NCBI GenBank assembly: GCA_964622685.1
Contig: CAZUUU010000014.1
Location: 1-37,760, forward strand
DNA from: Methylibium sp964622685
GTDB taxonomy: Bacteria; Pseudomonadota; Gammaproteobacteria; Burkholderiales; Burkholderiaceae_C
Length of the DNA stretch: 37,760 nucleotides
Reading direction: 5' to 3'
Position 1 is the first letter of the stretch. Every line of letters begins with the position of its first letter. Both the position numbers and the translations under genes were made by a program. Under the pieces are notes generated by a model, which saw nothing but the letters and a program-made list of their open reading frames with translations, did not search any database and was not told where the DNA came from. Of the stretch, positions 22,922 to 31,561 are shown in pieces.

Positions 22922-23680
22922 ATGTGCCAGCTGCTCGGAATGAACGGCAACACGCCGACCGACATCGTCTTCAGCTTCACCGGCTTCGCGACGCGCGCGG
23001 TGGAGCACAAGGACGGCTTCGGCATCGCCTTCTTCGAGGGACCGGGCGTGCGCTGCTTCGTCGACCACCACAGCGCCGCGACGTCGCCGGTGGCGGAGAT
23101 GGTGCGCCGCTACCCGATCCGCAGCGAACACGTCATCGCCCACATCCGCAAGGCCACGCAGGGCCGGGTCGCGCTGCAGAACACCCATCCCTTCGTGCGC
23201 GAGCTGTGGGGCCGCTACTGGGTGTTCGCGCACAACGGCGACCTGAAGGACTTCCATCCCAAGCTGCACGCCGCCTTCCGGCCGGTCGGCGACACCGACA
23301 GCGAGCGCGCCTTCTGCTGGCTGCTGCAGGAGCTGGCGAAGAACCACGCTGCGGTGCCGAGCGTGCGCGACCTGACCGAGACGCTGCGCGAGCTGGTGGC
23401 GCCGGTGGCCGGGCACGGCAGCTTCAACTTCCTGCTCAGCAACGGCGATGCGCTGTGGGCGCATTGCTCGACCTCGCTGCACTGGCTGCAGCGCCGCCAT
23501 CCCTTCCGCGAGGCACGGCTGCAGGACCAGGACCTGACGGTCAACTTCGCCGAGCTGACGACGCCGCAGGACCGCGTGGCGGTCGTCGTGACCGAGCCGC
23601 TGACCGCCGACGAGGCCTGGGCCGCCTTCGCGCCGGGCGAACTGAAGGTCTTCCAGGGCGGCGAGCTGCTCGCGGCCTGA
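22922..23680 (+). CDS. Class II glutamine amidotransferase (YafJ-like)
   Basis: This is a 252-aa type II glutamine amidotransferase domain protein. The nucleophile is Cys2, exposed after Met removal (MCQLLGMNG). Conserved class II segments follow: EHKDGFGIAFFEG, HIRKATQGRVALQNTHPF (Arg and the oxyanion region) and YWVFAHNGDLKDF. The length fits stand-alone YafJ/GAT domain proteins, not a full biosynthetic enzyme. The acceptor reaction is unknown; some relatives hydrolyse gamma-glutamyl bonds. It follows the sigma factor by 38 nt but has its own -10-like element directly before the ATG. The next gene, a sensor kinase, starts 100 nt downstream. Confidence 0.9.
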   Translation: MCQLLGMNGNTPTDIVFSFTGFATRAVEHKDGFGIAFFEGPGVRCFVDHHSAATSPVAEMVRRYPIRSEHVIAHIRKATQGRVALQNTHPFVRELWGRYWVFAHNGDLKDFHPKLHAAFRPVGDTDSERAFCWLLQELAKNHAAVPSVRDLTETLRELVAPVAGHGSFNFLLSNGDALWAHCSTSLHWLQRRHPFREARLQDQDLTVNFAELTTPQDRVAVVVTEPLTADEAWAAFAPGELKVFQGGELLAA

Positions 23681-23766
23681 GTCGCCGTTCATGACGGCCG
23701 GCGGGCCGTTCGCGCCGGGCTGCCGGCCGTTCACCGCGCGCCGCCACCAGGCGGCCGGGCCCTTGC

Positions 23767-23772
23767 TTAGAC
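23767..23772 (+). promoter_or_regulatory. Candidate -10 element, 8 nt before the sensor kinase start
   Basis: TAGACT (23767-23772) lies 8 nt before the ATG at 23781 with no Shine-Dalgarno sequence between. This favours the ATG at 23781 over the upstream ATG at 23691 and predicts a leaderless or near-leaderless message. Confidence 0.35.
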
Positions 23773-23780
23773 TGCGCCCG

Positions 23781-24959
23781 ATGGCCGTGCCCCTGCCCGT
23801 CGCGCACAACCGTTTCCAGCGCTGGTACTTCCGCTGGGCGGCGCCGTACTACGCGCGCATGGCGCCGGAGGTGCGCGCGCAGGCCGAGGCCATCGACCGG
23901 CTGCTCTACAGCCGCCGGGGGCTGTGGGTCTGGCTGGGCCTGGCGCTCGGCGTGGCCGGGGGCACCGCCGGCCTCGTCGCCGCAGGCGTCTCGTTCGCGC
24001 CGGCCCTGCTGCTGACCCTGTCGCTGGCCGTCTGCCTCACCGTCGGCGGCGTCAGCGTGTGGCTGATGCCGCAGCGCTACTCGGGCCGCCGGCTGTGGCG
24101 CATCGCGCTGATCATGATGCTGGGCACCTATGCCGGCGTGTTCGCTTCGGTGGTCAGCAAGACCTGGAGCAGCGCGATGTCGGGCGAGCAGTGGCTGCAG
24201 ACACTGGGTGCGGTGCTGTGGCGGGCCACGCCCTTCCAGCTGCTGGCGGGCCTGGCGCTGATGCTGGTGATGTGGGGCACGGCGGCGGCGCGGCGCTACG
24301 CGCTGCAGCAGGAGCTGGCGCAGTCGCGCCTGGAGCAGGAGCGCGACGCCGCCGCGCGCCAGGCCGCCGAGGCGCGCCTGAAGCTGCTGCAGGTGCAGAT
24401 CCAGCCGCACTTCCTGTTCAACACGCTGGCGACGCTGCAGCACTGGGTCGACACCCGGGATGCGCGCGGCGGCCCGCTGCTGGCGAGCCTGACCAGCTTC
24501 CTGCGCCAGTCGGTCGGGCTGCTGGAGAAGGACAGCGCGACGCTCGCGCAGGAGGCCGAACTGGCGCAGACCTACCTGGGCATCATGCAGGCGCGTCTGG
24601 GCCCGCGGCTGCGTCACGAGATCGTGCTGCCGGCCGACGTGGCCGACACCGCGCTGCCGCCCGGCCTGCTGCTGACGCTGGTCGAGAACGCGATCGAGCA
24701 CGGCATCGAGCCGGCCCTGCACGGCGGCCTGCTGCGCATCGAGGCCCGGCGCGGGGACGGTGGCGTCGAGCTGAGCGTGCGCAACGGCGGTGCGCCGCTC
24801 GCGGCGCCGGTGGTCGAGGGCGTGGGCCTGCGCAACTCGCGCGAGCGGCTGGCCGGCCGCCACGGCGCGCAGGCCCGCCTGGAGCTGCTGCGCGACCCGC
24901 TGGGCGAGACGCTGGCGCGGGCGTGGCTGCCGGACCCGTCGCAGGAGCAAGGACGATGA
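23781..24959 (+). CDS. LytS/YehU-type sensor histidine kinase
   Basis: This is a 392-aa inner-membrane histidine kinase. The N-terminus holds about four transmembrane helices (GLWVWLGLALGVAGGTAGLVAAG; FAPALLLTLSLAVCLTVGG; LWRIALIMMLGTYAGVFASVV; FQLLAGLALMLVMWGTAAA). A short coiled coil leads to the His_kinase domain of the LytS class, with phosphoacceptor His210 in QIQPHFLFNTLATLQHW. The HATPase domain has the N-box LLTLVENAIEHGIEP and GVGLRNSRERLAGRHG as G-box. The stop overlaps the ATG of the response regulator. The signal sensed is unknown. An upstream ATG at 23691 adds 30 residues and is less likely. Confidence 0.92.
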   Translation: MAVPLPVAHNRFQRWYFRWAAPYYARMAPEVRAQAEAIDRLLYSRRGLWVWLGLALGVAGGTAGLVAAGVSFAPALLLTLSLAVCLTVGGVSVWLMPQRYSGRRLWRIALIMMLGTYAGVFASVVSKTWSSAMSGEQWLQTLGAVLWRATPFQLLAGLALMLVMWGTAAARRYALQQELAQSRLEQERDAAARQAAEARLKLLQVQIQPHFLFNTLATLQHWVDTRDARGGPLLASLTSFLRQSVGLLEKDSATLAQEAELAQTYLGIMQARLGPRLRHEIVLPADVADTALPPGLLLTLVENAIEHGIEPALHGGLLRIEARRGDGGVELSVRNGGAPLAAPVVEGVGLRNSRERLAGRHGAQARLELLRDPLGETLARAWLPDPSQEQGR

Positions 24960-25708
24960 GCGCCATGACGACGGCCCTGGTGGCCGACGACGAGGAAGCC
25001 CCGCGCGAGCAGCTGCTGGCGGCGCTGGTCCGCGGCTGGCCCGAGCTGCGCATCGTCGCCGCGGCCGCCAACGGCAGCGACGCCTGGGACGCCTTCCTCG
25101 AGCACGAGCCGACGGTCTGCTTCCTCGACATCCGCATGCCGGGCCTCACCGGCCTGGAGGTCGCGCAGCGCATCCGCGGTCGCGCGCACGTGGTCTTCGT
25201 CACCGCCCACGGCGACCATGCCCTGGACGCCTTCGATGCCGGCGCGGTGGACTACCTGATGAAGCCGGTCGAGGCCGAGCGCCTCGGCCGCGCGATCGAG
25301 CGCCTGCAACAGCGCCTGAACCAGCCGCCGGCCGACCTGCAGGGCCTGATCGGATCGCTGCTGGGCGGGCTGCGCAAGCCGGCGCCGCTGGACGTCATCC
25401 AGGCCGGCGTCGGCCGCGAGGTGAAGCTGATCCGCGTCGAGGACGTCGTCTACTTCGAGTCCGACGCCCGCTACACGCGCGTGGTCCACGCCGAGGGCGA
25501 CGCGCTGATCCGCCTGCCGCTGAAGGAACTGCTGACGCAGCTGGACGCCGAGCGCTTCTGGCAGATCCACCGCTCGGTCATCGTCAACCAGCGCTGCATC
25601 GCCAGCGCGCTGCGCGTCGACGAGGGGCAGATGGTCGTGACGCTGCGCGGGCGCAGCGAGCGGCTCCCGGTGTCGCGGCACTTCCAGGGCCTGTTCAAGG
25701 GGCTGTAG
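24956..25708 (+). CDS. LytR/AlgR-family response regulator (LytTR)
   Basis: This is a 250-aa two-component response regulator. The receiver domain (about residues 5-120) has the acidic pair Asp11/Asp12, phosphoacceptor Asp58 in VCFLDIRMPG, and the conserved Lys in YLMKPVEAER. The C-terminal LytTR DNA-binding domain (about 145-250) shows REVKLIRVEDVVYFESDARYTRVV and HRSVIVNQRCIASALRVDEGQM. It overlaps the kinase gene (ATGA) and is its cognate partner. LytTR regulators bind direct repeats; the target is unknown. The nearest downstream genes are the molybdenum hydroxylase subunits 105 bp away, which are the first genes to test as targets. Confidence 0.94.
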   Translation: MSAMTTALVADDEEAPREQLLAALVRGWPELRIVAAAANGSDAWDAFLEHEPTVCFLDIRMPGLTGLEVAQRIRGRAHVVFVTAHGDHALDAFDAGAVDYLMKPVEAERLGRAIERLQQRLNQPPADLQGLIGSLLGGLRKPAPLDVIQAGVGREVKLIRVEDVVYFESDARYTRVVHAEGDALIRLPLKELLTQLDAERFWQIHRSVIVNQRCIASALRVDEGQMVVTLRGRSERLPVSRHFQGLFKGL

Positions 25709-25812
25709 CCGTCGGTGGCCGTTGCCTCGCCGACACAAACGGCAACCGCTGCGTCCCGTGGCTGCCGCCGGGCCGGCACAGAATGCGGCGTGCCCGCACT
25801 CCGACCGACCCC

Positions 25813-26325
25813 ATGGACCTGCTGATCAACGGCCAGCCGATGCCGCTCCCCGACGATGCCGTCGATCCGGCGATGCCGCTGCTGTGGGTGCTGCGCGATG
25901 CGCTGAACCTCACCGGCACCAAGTTCGGCTGCGGCGTGTCGGCCTGCGGCGCCTGCACGGTACGGGTCGACGGCGAACCGCTGCGGTCCTGCGTCACGCC
26001 GCTGTCGCAGGTGCAGGGCAAGGCCATCCAGACCATCGAGGGACTGGGCACGCCGGAGACGCCGCATGCGCTGCAGCGCGCCTGGGTCCAGCACCAGGTG
26101 CCGCAGTGCGGCTACTGCCAGAGCGGCATGCTGATGGCGGCGGCCGCGCTGCTGGACAGGAACCCGCGGCCGACCGACGCCGACATCGACGCGGCCCTCA
26201 CCAACCTGTGCCGCTGCGGCACCTATCCGCGCGTGTGCGCCGCCATCCACGACGCGGCGCGCGCGCTGCAGAAGGACGCGCCGCGCCCGTCCGCGCCCGC
26301 GTCGGCCGCGAGGAAGGCGACGTGA
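25813..26325 (+). CDS. 2Fe-2S small subunit of molybdenum hydroxylase (IorA-like)
   Basis: This is a 170-aa electron-transfer subunit of the xanthine oxidase family (isoquinoline/aldehyde oxidoreductase alpha subunit). It holds two [2Fe-2S] clusters. The plant-type ferredoxin cluster is ligated by Cys40, Cys45, Cys48 and Cys60 (FGCGVSACGACTV to SCVTP). The second is ligated by Cys99, Cys102, Cys133 and Cys135 (PQCGYCQSGML, NLCRCGTYPR). The C-terminal tail is alanine/proline-rich. The stop overlaps the GTG of the large subunit. It passes electrons from the molybdenum site to an unknown acceptor. There is no FAD subunit gene, in line with the IorAB type. Confidence 0.94.
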   Translation: MDLLINGQPMPLPDDAVDPAMPLLWVLRDALNLTGTKFGCGVSACGACTVRVDGEPLRSCVTPLSQVQGKAIQTIEGLGTPETPHALQRAWVQHQVPQCGYCQSGMLMAAAALLDRNPRPTDADIDAALTNLCRCGTYPRVCAAIHDAARALQKDAPRPSAPASAARKAT

Positions 26326-28616
26326 GGCGCCGCACCTGGCTGCTGGGCGCGACCGCGGCGGGTGGCGCGCTGCTGGTCGGATGGGGGCTGCTGCCGCCGC
26401 GCTCGCGGCTGGGCGGCAAGACGCTGCTGGCGCTGCAGGCCGGCGAGGTCGCGCTCAACGGCTGGATCAAGATCGCCGCCGACGGCTCGGTCGTGCTGGC
26501 CATGCACCGCAGCGAGATGGGCCAGGGCGTGCACACCGCGCTGGCGATGCTGGTGGCCGAGGAGCTGGACATCGGCCTCGATCGCATCCGGCTCGAGCAG
26601 GCCGGCCACGACAGCATCTACGGCAACGTCGCGATGTTCGTCGCGGCGCTGCCCTTCCATCCGCGCGACAAGGAGCCGGGACACGAGACCGACGGCGTGC
26701 GCCTCGGCGAGCGCCTCGTGGGCAAGCTGGCGCGCGAACTCGGCATCAACGCGACCGGCGGCTCGACGACGATCGCCGACGCGTGGGAGCCGCTGCGGCT
26801 GGCCGCCGCGACGGCGCGCGCGCAGCTCGTCGGCGCGGCCTCGCTGCGCTGGCGGCAGCCGCGCGAGGAGATCACCGTGCAGCGCGGCGTGATCGCGCAT
26901 GCGGCCTCGGGGACCCGCGGGCACTTCGGCGAGTTCGCCGCGGCGGCGGCCGGCACGCCGACCGGCGAGGTGCGGCTCAAGCCGCGCGAAACCTGGACCC
27001 TGATCGGCCGGCCGGCACCGCGCAACGACGTCGTGGCCAAGAGCAACGGCAGCGCGGTGTTCGGCCTCGACGTGCGGCCCGAGGGCCTGCTGTACGCGGC
27101 GGTGCGCATGTGCCCGATGCTGGGCGGTGCGCCGCAGCGCATCACCAACGAGGACGAGGTGCTGAGGCGCCCCGGCGCGCTGCGGCTGGTGCGCCTGCCG
27201 GCGCTGGCCGGCCTGACCGCCGGCGTCGCGGTGGTCGGACGCAGCACCTGGCATGCGCAGCAGGCGGTCGACGCGCTGGCCATCGACTGGGCGCCCCCGC
27301 CCGCCGGCACCGTGGACAGCGCCGCGATCGCCACGGCGCTGGAGACGCGCGCGCGCGAAGCCTTCGCGAACGACGGCGGCTTGCCCTTCCATTCGCGCGG
27401 CGACCTGGCCGCGGCCGAGCAGGCGGCGGTCGGCAGCGGCGCGCGTGCGGTCGAGGCGAGTTACCGCGCACCCTATCTCGCGCACGCCGCGCTGGAGCCG
27501 ATCAACTGCACCGCGCGCGTGAAGGACGGCCGCGTCGAGGTCTGGGCCTCGACCCAGGTGCCGGGCATCGCGCGGGCGCTGGCGGCGCGCGCCGCGGGCG
27601 TGGAGGAAGAGGCCGTCACCGTGCACGTCACGCTGCTCGGCGGCGGCTTCGGGCGGCGGCTCGATGCCGACTTCGTGACGCAGGCGGTCGCGGTGGCGCG
27701 GGTGACCGGCGGGCGCCCGGTGCAGATCGTCTGGTCGCGCGAGCAAGACATGACGCACGACTACTACCGGCCGGCCGGCGCGGCCGTGATGAAGGCCTGG
27801 CTCGGCGCCGACGGCAAGCCGCAGACGCTGCGCATCGCCAGCGCCGGCGACGCGATCACGCCGCGCTGGATGGAGCGCGGCCTGCCGTGGCTGACCGGCC
27901 CGGTGGATGCGCCCGACAAGAGCACGGCCGAGGGCCTGTTCGACCTGCCCTACGAGGTGCCGCACCAGCGCATCGCGCATGCCGCCACGCGCAGCGGCGT
28001 GCCGGTCGGCTACTGGCGCGCGGTCGGGCATTCGCACAACGCCTTCTTCAGCGAGAGCTTCGTCGACGAGCTGGCGCAGGCCGCGGGGCAGGACCCGGTG
28101 GCCTACCGGCTGTCATTGCTGGGCGGCATGCCGCGCCATGCGGCGGTGCTGCGGCTGGCGGCCGACAAGGCCGGCTGGGGCAGCAAGCCGCCGGCCGGCC
28201 GCGCGCGCGGCGTGGCGCTGCACGAGAGCTTCGGCACCCTCGTCGCGCAGGTGGTCGAGGTGTCGGCCGCACCGAAGCTCGTGATCCATCGCGTGGTCTG
28301 CGCGGTCGACTGCGGCACCGTCGTCAATCCGGCGATCGTCGTGCGGCAGATGGAGAGCGGCATCGTCTTCGGGCTGACCGCGGCGCTGCATGGCCGCATC
28401 GACATCGTCGCCAGCGAGGTGCAGCAGAAGAACTACCCGGACCAGAAGCTGCTGACGCTGGCCGAGACGCCGGTCATCGAGACCCACCTCGTGCCCAGCA
28501 CCCACGCACCGGCCGGTGTCGGCGAGCCGGGCCTGCCGCCGATCGCGCCGGCGCTGGCGAACGCGCTGTTCGCGCTGACGGGTGTGAGGCAGCGGGAGCT
28601 GCCGTTGAAGGTCTAG
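26322..28616 (+). CDS. Molybdopterin-binding large subunit (IorB-like, Tat-exported)
   Basis: This is a 764-aa molybdenum hydroxylase catalytic subunit, related to the isoquinoline 1-oxidoreductase beta subunit. The N-terminus RRRTWLLGATAAGGALLVGW has the twin-arginine-like start of a Tat signal, so it is probably exported folded with the small subunit. Conserved stretches include MHRSEMGQGVHTALAMLVAEELD, WRQPREEITVQ, LLGGGFGRRLDADF (molybdopterin contact), and GVGEPGLPPIAPALANALF with the catalytic Glu near the end. The fold is the IorB arrangement, with the N-terminal part differing from CoxL/XdhB types. The substrate (an N-heterocycle or aldehyde) cannot be assigned. It is coupled to the small subunit by a GTGA overlap. 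Confidence 0.93.
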   Translation: MRRRTWLLGATAAGGALLVGWGLLPPRSRLGGKTLLALQAGEVALNGWIKIAADGSVVLAMHRSEMGQGVHTALAMLVAEELDIGLDRIRLEQAGHDSIYGNVAMFVAALPFHPRDKEPGHETDGVRLGERLVGKLARELGINATGGSTTIADAWEPLRLAAATARAQLVGAASLRWRQPREEITVQRGVIAHAASGTRGHFGEFAAAAAGTPTGEVRLKPRETWTLIGRPAPRNDVVAKSNGSAVFGLDVRPEGLLYAAVRMCPMLGGAPQRITNEDEVLRRPGALRLVRLPALAGLTAGVAVVGRSTWHAQQAVDALAIDWAPPPAGTVDSAAIATALETRAREAFANDGGLPFHSRGDLAAAEQAAVGSGARAVEASYRAPYLAHAALEPINCTARVKDGRVEVWASTQVPGIARALAARAAGVEEEAVTVHVTLLGGGFGRRLDADFVTQAVAVARVTGGRPVQIVWSREQDMTHDYYRPAGAAVMKAWLGADGKPQTLRIASAGDAITPRWMERGLPWLTGPVDAPDKSTAEGLFDLPYEVPHQRIAHAATRSGVPVGYWRAVGHSHNAFFSESFVDELAQAAGQDPVAYRLSLLGGMPRHAAVLRLAADKAGWGSKPPAGRARGVALHESFGTLVAQVVEVSAAPKLVIHRVVCAVDCGTVVNPAIVVRQMESGIVFGLTAALHGRIDIVASEVQQKNYPDQKLLTLAETPVIETHLVPSTHAPAGVGEPGLPPIAPALANALFALTGVRQRELPLKV

Positions 28617-28698
28617 CGATTCGAGCGCGGCGCGAGCCGCCGGTGACCGCGCGTGCCTTGCTCCGCAACGGCTTGCGCGATCCGAGGCCCGTGCCGCC

Positions 28699-29451
28699 TC
28701 AGTGCCCCCGCTGGTGCTCCGGCGACTCGAGCCGCTTGGCCAGCGTCGACAGCAGCAGCGTCAGCGCCAGGTAGACCACCGAGATCGCGAGGTAGGGCTC
28801 CCAGTAGCGCGAGTAGGCCCCGGCGACCGTGCGCGCCGCGAGTGCCAGCTCGGCCAGGCCGATCGCCGACACCAGCGAGGAGTCCTTGATCAGCGTCACC
28901 GCCTCGTTGACCAGCGGCGGCACCATGCGCCGGAAGGCCTGCGGCAGGATCACGTGGCGCATGCTCTGGCCGTGCGTCAGCCCCAGGCTGTAGGCGGCCT
29001 GCGTCTGGCCGCGGTGGATGCTCTGGATGCCGGCGCGGAAGATCTCGGAGATGTAGGCGCCGGCGTTGAGCGTCAGCGCCAGCGCGCCGGAGAAGAAGGC
29101 ACCGTACTCCTGGCGGAAGGTGCGCGCGGTCTCGCCGGCCAGCAGCAGGCCGTGGTCGGGATGCACCAGCGTCGGCATCAGCGCGAAGTGCACCAGCAGG
29201 ATCTGCACGAACAGCGGCGTGCCGCGGAAGAAGCTGACGTAGGCGATCGTCACCCATTGCGCCAGCTTCAGCAGCGCGGCCGCCAGCGGGGACTGCGGCG
29301 GCGGCCCGAAGCGCGAGCTGCTGACCAGGCCGAGCACGAGGCCGAGCGCCAGCCCGGCCCCGATGGCGACGATGGTCAGCTGGATCGTCATCCAGATGCC
29401 GGCCGCGAACAGCGGTCCGTAGCCGGCCAGGATCTCCCAGCGCAGGTCCAT
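28699..29451 (-). CDS. Amino-acid ABC transporter permease
   Basis: This is a 250-aa integral membrane permease of the HisM/GlnP polar amino acid family. It has several hydrophobic helices (GIWMTIQLTIVAIGAGLALGLVLGLV; TIAYVSFFRGTPLFVQILLVHFAL) and the FFRGTPLF motif. The cytoplasmic EAA loop that docks the ATPase reads EIFRAGIQSIHRGQTQAAYSLGLTHGQSMRHVILPQAFRRMVPP. It lies 27 nt downstream of the binding protein gene on the same strand. No ATPase subunit gene is in the window; it may be encoded elsewhere or shared. Convergent with the large hydroxylase gene, 82 nt apart. Confidence 0.93.
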   Translation of the reverse strand: MDLRWEILAGYGPLFAAGIWMTIQLTIVAIGAGLALGLVLGLVSSSRFGPPPQSPLAAALLKLAQWVTIAYVSFFRGTPLFVQILLVHFALMPTLVHPDHGLLLAGETARTFRQEYGAFFSGALALTLNAGAYISEIFRAGIQSIHRGQTQAAYSLGLTHGQSMRHVILPQAFRRMVPPLVNEAVTLIKDSSLVSAIGLAELALAARTVAGAYSRYWEPYLAISVVYLALTLLLSTLAKRLESPEHQRGH

Positions 29452-29478
29452 CGTCCGTTCCCGCGCGGGACGGGCGGC

Positions 29479-30339
29479 TTACTTCGAGGCCGCGGTGGCC
29501 GGCGCCGGGGCGGCGCCGAAGGTCTTGGCGTAGATCTGGTCGTAGGTCCCGTCGGCCTTGACGGCGGCCAGGCCCTTGTTGATCTTGTCCAGCAGCTCGG
29601 TGTTGCCCTTCTTGACCGCGATGCCGTACTGCTCGGGCGCGAAGGCCTTGTCGCTGACGGTCTTGAACTTGGCGGCCGGGTTGTTGGTCACGTAGTTCAC
29701 GACCACGCCGTTGTCGGCCACGACCGCGTCGACGCCGCCGGCCTCGAGCTCCTTCAGCGCCAGCGGCGTGGACTCGAAGCGCTTGACGTTCGCGCTGTTC
29801 TTGCCCTGCAGCTTGGTCACGGTCTCGTCGCCGGTGGTGCCGGTCTGCACGCCGACCTTGAGCTTCTTCAGGTCGTCGAACTTCGTCACCTTGCTGGTGG
29901 CCTTGACGGCGATCAGCTGGTAGGCGTCGAAGTAGGGCGCCGAGAAGTCCATCGTCTGCTTGCGCTCGTCGGTGATCGTGATCGACGAGATCAGCAGGTC
30001 GCGGTCACCCTGGCCCAGCGAGTTGAAGATGCCTTCCCAGGGCGTGTTGACGAACTTGATCTCGAAGCCGCCCTTGGCGGCAACGGCGTTCAGCAGGTCC
30101 ATGCTGAAGCCGACGATCTCGCCCTTCTCGTTCTGCGACTCGAAGGGCGCGTAGGCGGCATCGGTGCCGACGACGTAGACCTTGGCGGGCGCCGGCGCGG
30201 GGGCCGAAGCGACCGGCGCCGGGGCGGGGGCCGGCGCGGCCGGCGCGGGCTCTTCCTTCTTGCCGCAGGCCGCGAGCAGCAGGCCGGCGCCGAGCAGGCC
30301 GAGGGTCTGGAGGAAGGGACGGGTGGAGAGCTGGGTCAT
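29479..30339 (-). CDS. Amino-acid ABC transporter substrate-binding lipoprotein
   Basis: This is a 286-aa extracellular/periplasmic solute-binding protein of family 3 for polar amino acids. The lipobox LAAC places the lipidated Cys at residue 25, followed by KKEEPAPAAPAPAPAPVASAP (a flexible spacer). The binding domain includes VYVVGTDAAYAPFESQNEKGEIVGFSMDLLNAVA, GDRDLLISSITITDERKQTMDFSAPYF, and KLKVGVQTGTTGDETV. The start has AAGGAAA 7 nt upstream. The ligand is not identifiable. It is separated from the porin by a terminator at 30414-30438 and so probably has its own promoter in the 74-nt gap. Confidence 0.93.
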   Translation of the reverse strand: MTQLSTRPFLQTLGLLGAGLLLAACGKKEEPAPAAPAPAPAPVASAPAPAPAKVYVVGTDAAYAPFESQNEKGEIVGFSMDLLNAVAAKGGFEIKFVNTPWEGIFNSLGQGDRDLLISSITITDERKQTMDFSAPYFDAYQLIAVKATSKVTKFDDLKKLKVGVQTGTTGDETVTKLQGKNSANVKRFESTPLALKELEAGGVDAVVADNGVVVNYVTNNPAAKFKTVSDKAFAPEQYGIAVKKGNTELLDKINKGLAAVKADGTYDQIYAKTFGAAPAPATAASK

Positions 30340-30413
30340 GGCGGTTTCCTTTGTGGGGGCCGGTGGGCGTCGTGGTGCGAGGGTCGGGACGGCGCCACGC
30401 CGCGCAAGGATAC

Positions 30414-30438
30414 AAAAAAGCGGCCCGGGGGCCGCTTT
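30414..30438 (-). terminator. Rho-independent terminator after the porin gene
   Basis: On the minus strand an 8-bp or longer stem (AAAGCGGC 30438-30431 / GCCGCTTT 30424-30417) with a C/G-rich loop runs into a run of T residues (complement of A at 30414-30419). It lies 20 nt after the porin stop. Confidence 0.88.
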
Positions 30439-30457
30439 CAGGACTGGGTCGCGAGAC

Positions 30458-31423
30458 TCAGAAGTTGTGGCGCAGGCCAAGGGCGGCCAGCGAGCGGAAG
30501 TCACCGCCGTAGAAGCCTGCCGACTCGTCATCGATCTTCGTGAAGAAGCCGTAGACCTTGGTGCGCTTCGACAAGTTGTAGTTGATGCCCGCCGTGTATT
30601 GCTTGGCGCCACTATTGGGCAAGCCTTCCCAGGACTTCGCCTGACCGTAATTCAAGTGGAACTCCGCCGCACCCATGGTGTAGAAGCCGGCAATCCGGCC
30701 GTAGTCACGCGACCCGAGTTGCCGCCCTGCGTTGAGAGTCTCGAAGTCGTCTCGCTCGTACAGACCGCCGAAGGAGAATGCCCCGATCGTGTAGAACGCG
30801 CTCACGGAGACGCTCTTGTCCTTGGCGAGAGTCAATCGCCTTTCGGTCTCGGAGTAGCCGCCACCGATGTGAAGGTTGCCCACGGCATAGGTGCCGACCA
30901 GTTCGTAGGTCTTGTCCGTGGTTCCCTCGCCGGCCGCTACCGTGGCGGTCCCGACGAAGCCGCCGATGCTCGGCGTCGAGTACTGCACGGCGTTCGTGAG
31001 GTCGACTCGAAAAACGTACAAGGCATCAGACGACGTACCCGTATCGTGGTTGTGATTGCTGATGTAGTCGGCGGTCGCGTAGTAGATCGCGCTGAAGAAC
31101 CGCCCCATCCTGACCTGCCCGAGGGGCGCGCTCTTCAGCCCAACGTAGGCGTCGCGGCCGAAGCCGCCGGCCCCGGCGCCGGTATCGGAATTGAAACCCG
31201 ACTCCAGCCCGAAAAAGGCATTCAGGCCGCCGCCGAGGTCCTCGCTGCCGCGCAGGCCCCAACGCGAGGCGTTGTTCTGGAGCACGTACTTTTCATCCTG
31301 CGTGCCGATCTTCTGCACTTCGGCCGAGGTGTTGATGCGACCGTACAGCGTGACGCTGCTTTGCGCGAAGGCGCTGCCGGTGAAGGCCGCGGCGAGCGCG
31401 GCGGCGAGAGCGATTTTCTTCAT
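30458..31423 (-). CDS. Gram-negative outer-membrane porin
   Basis: This is a 321-aa trimeric-type porin of the betaproteobacterial family. The signal peptide is MKKIALAAALAAAFTGSAFA, and the mature N-terminus QSSVTLYGRINTSAEV is the usual first beta strand. The constriction/loop region shows LGGGLNAFFGLESGFNSD and MGRFFSAIYYATADY. The C-terminus ends in Phe (ALGLRHNF), as required for outer-membrane assembly. It is about 321 aa, slightly short for the family (usually 330-380). Codon choice is less GC-rich than the neighbours, for example many TTG, TCA and CAA codons. Substrate specificity is unknown. A dedicated terminator follows. Confidence 0.93.
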   Translation of the reverse strand: MKKIALAAALAAAFTGSAFAQSSVTLYGRINTSAEVQKIGTQDEKYVLQNNASRWGLRGSEDLGGGLNAFFGLESGFNSDTGAGAGGFGRDAYVGLKSAPLGQVRMGRFFSAIYYATADYISNHNHDTGTSSDALYVFRVDLTNAVQYSTPSIGGFVGTATVAAGEGTTDKTYELVGTYAVGNLHIGGGYSETERRLTLAKDKSVSVSAFYTIGAFSFGGLYERDDFETLNAGRQLGSRDYGRIAGFYTMGAAEFHLNYGQAKSWEGLPNSGAKQYTAGINYNLSKRTKVYGFFTKIDDESAGFYGGDFRSLAALGLRHNF

Positions 31424-31463
31424 GAGCGTGTCTTTCCTTTAGTGGGGGACGGCCTGCGACCGA

Positions 31464-31480
31464 CGTCTTGATCGAAGACG
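31464..31480 (-). repeat. Inverted repeat in the porin leader
   Basis: CGTCTT (31464-31469) and AAGACG (31475-31480) flank GATCG about 40-57 nt before the porin start. It could be a leader stem-loop or an operator. Confidence 0.35.
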
Positions 31481-31561
31481 GGGGACCCGGTCGAAGCGTC
31501 ATCGAAGTTTAATGAAAGGGGCCCCGCGGCCACTGTCTCGCCAGCGCTTCGGACCGTCGCC

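Noticed and set aside
28617..28698. A terminator between the molybdenum hydroxylase and the ABC permease
   Set aside because: Short GC-rich complementary segments exist, but no convincing stem with a T-run was seen on either strand.
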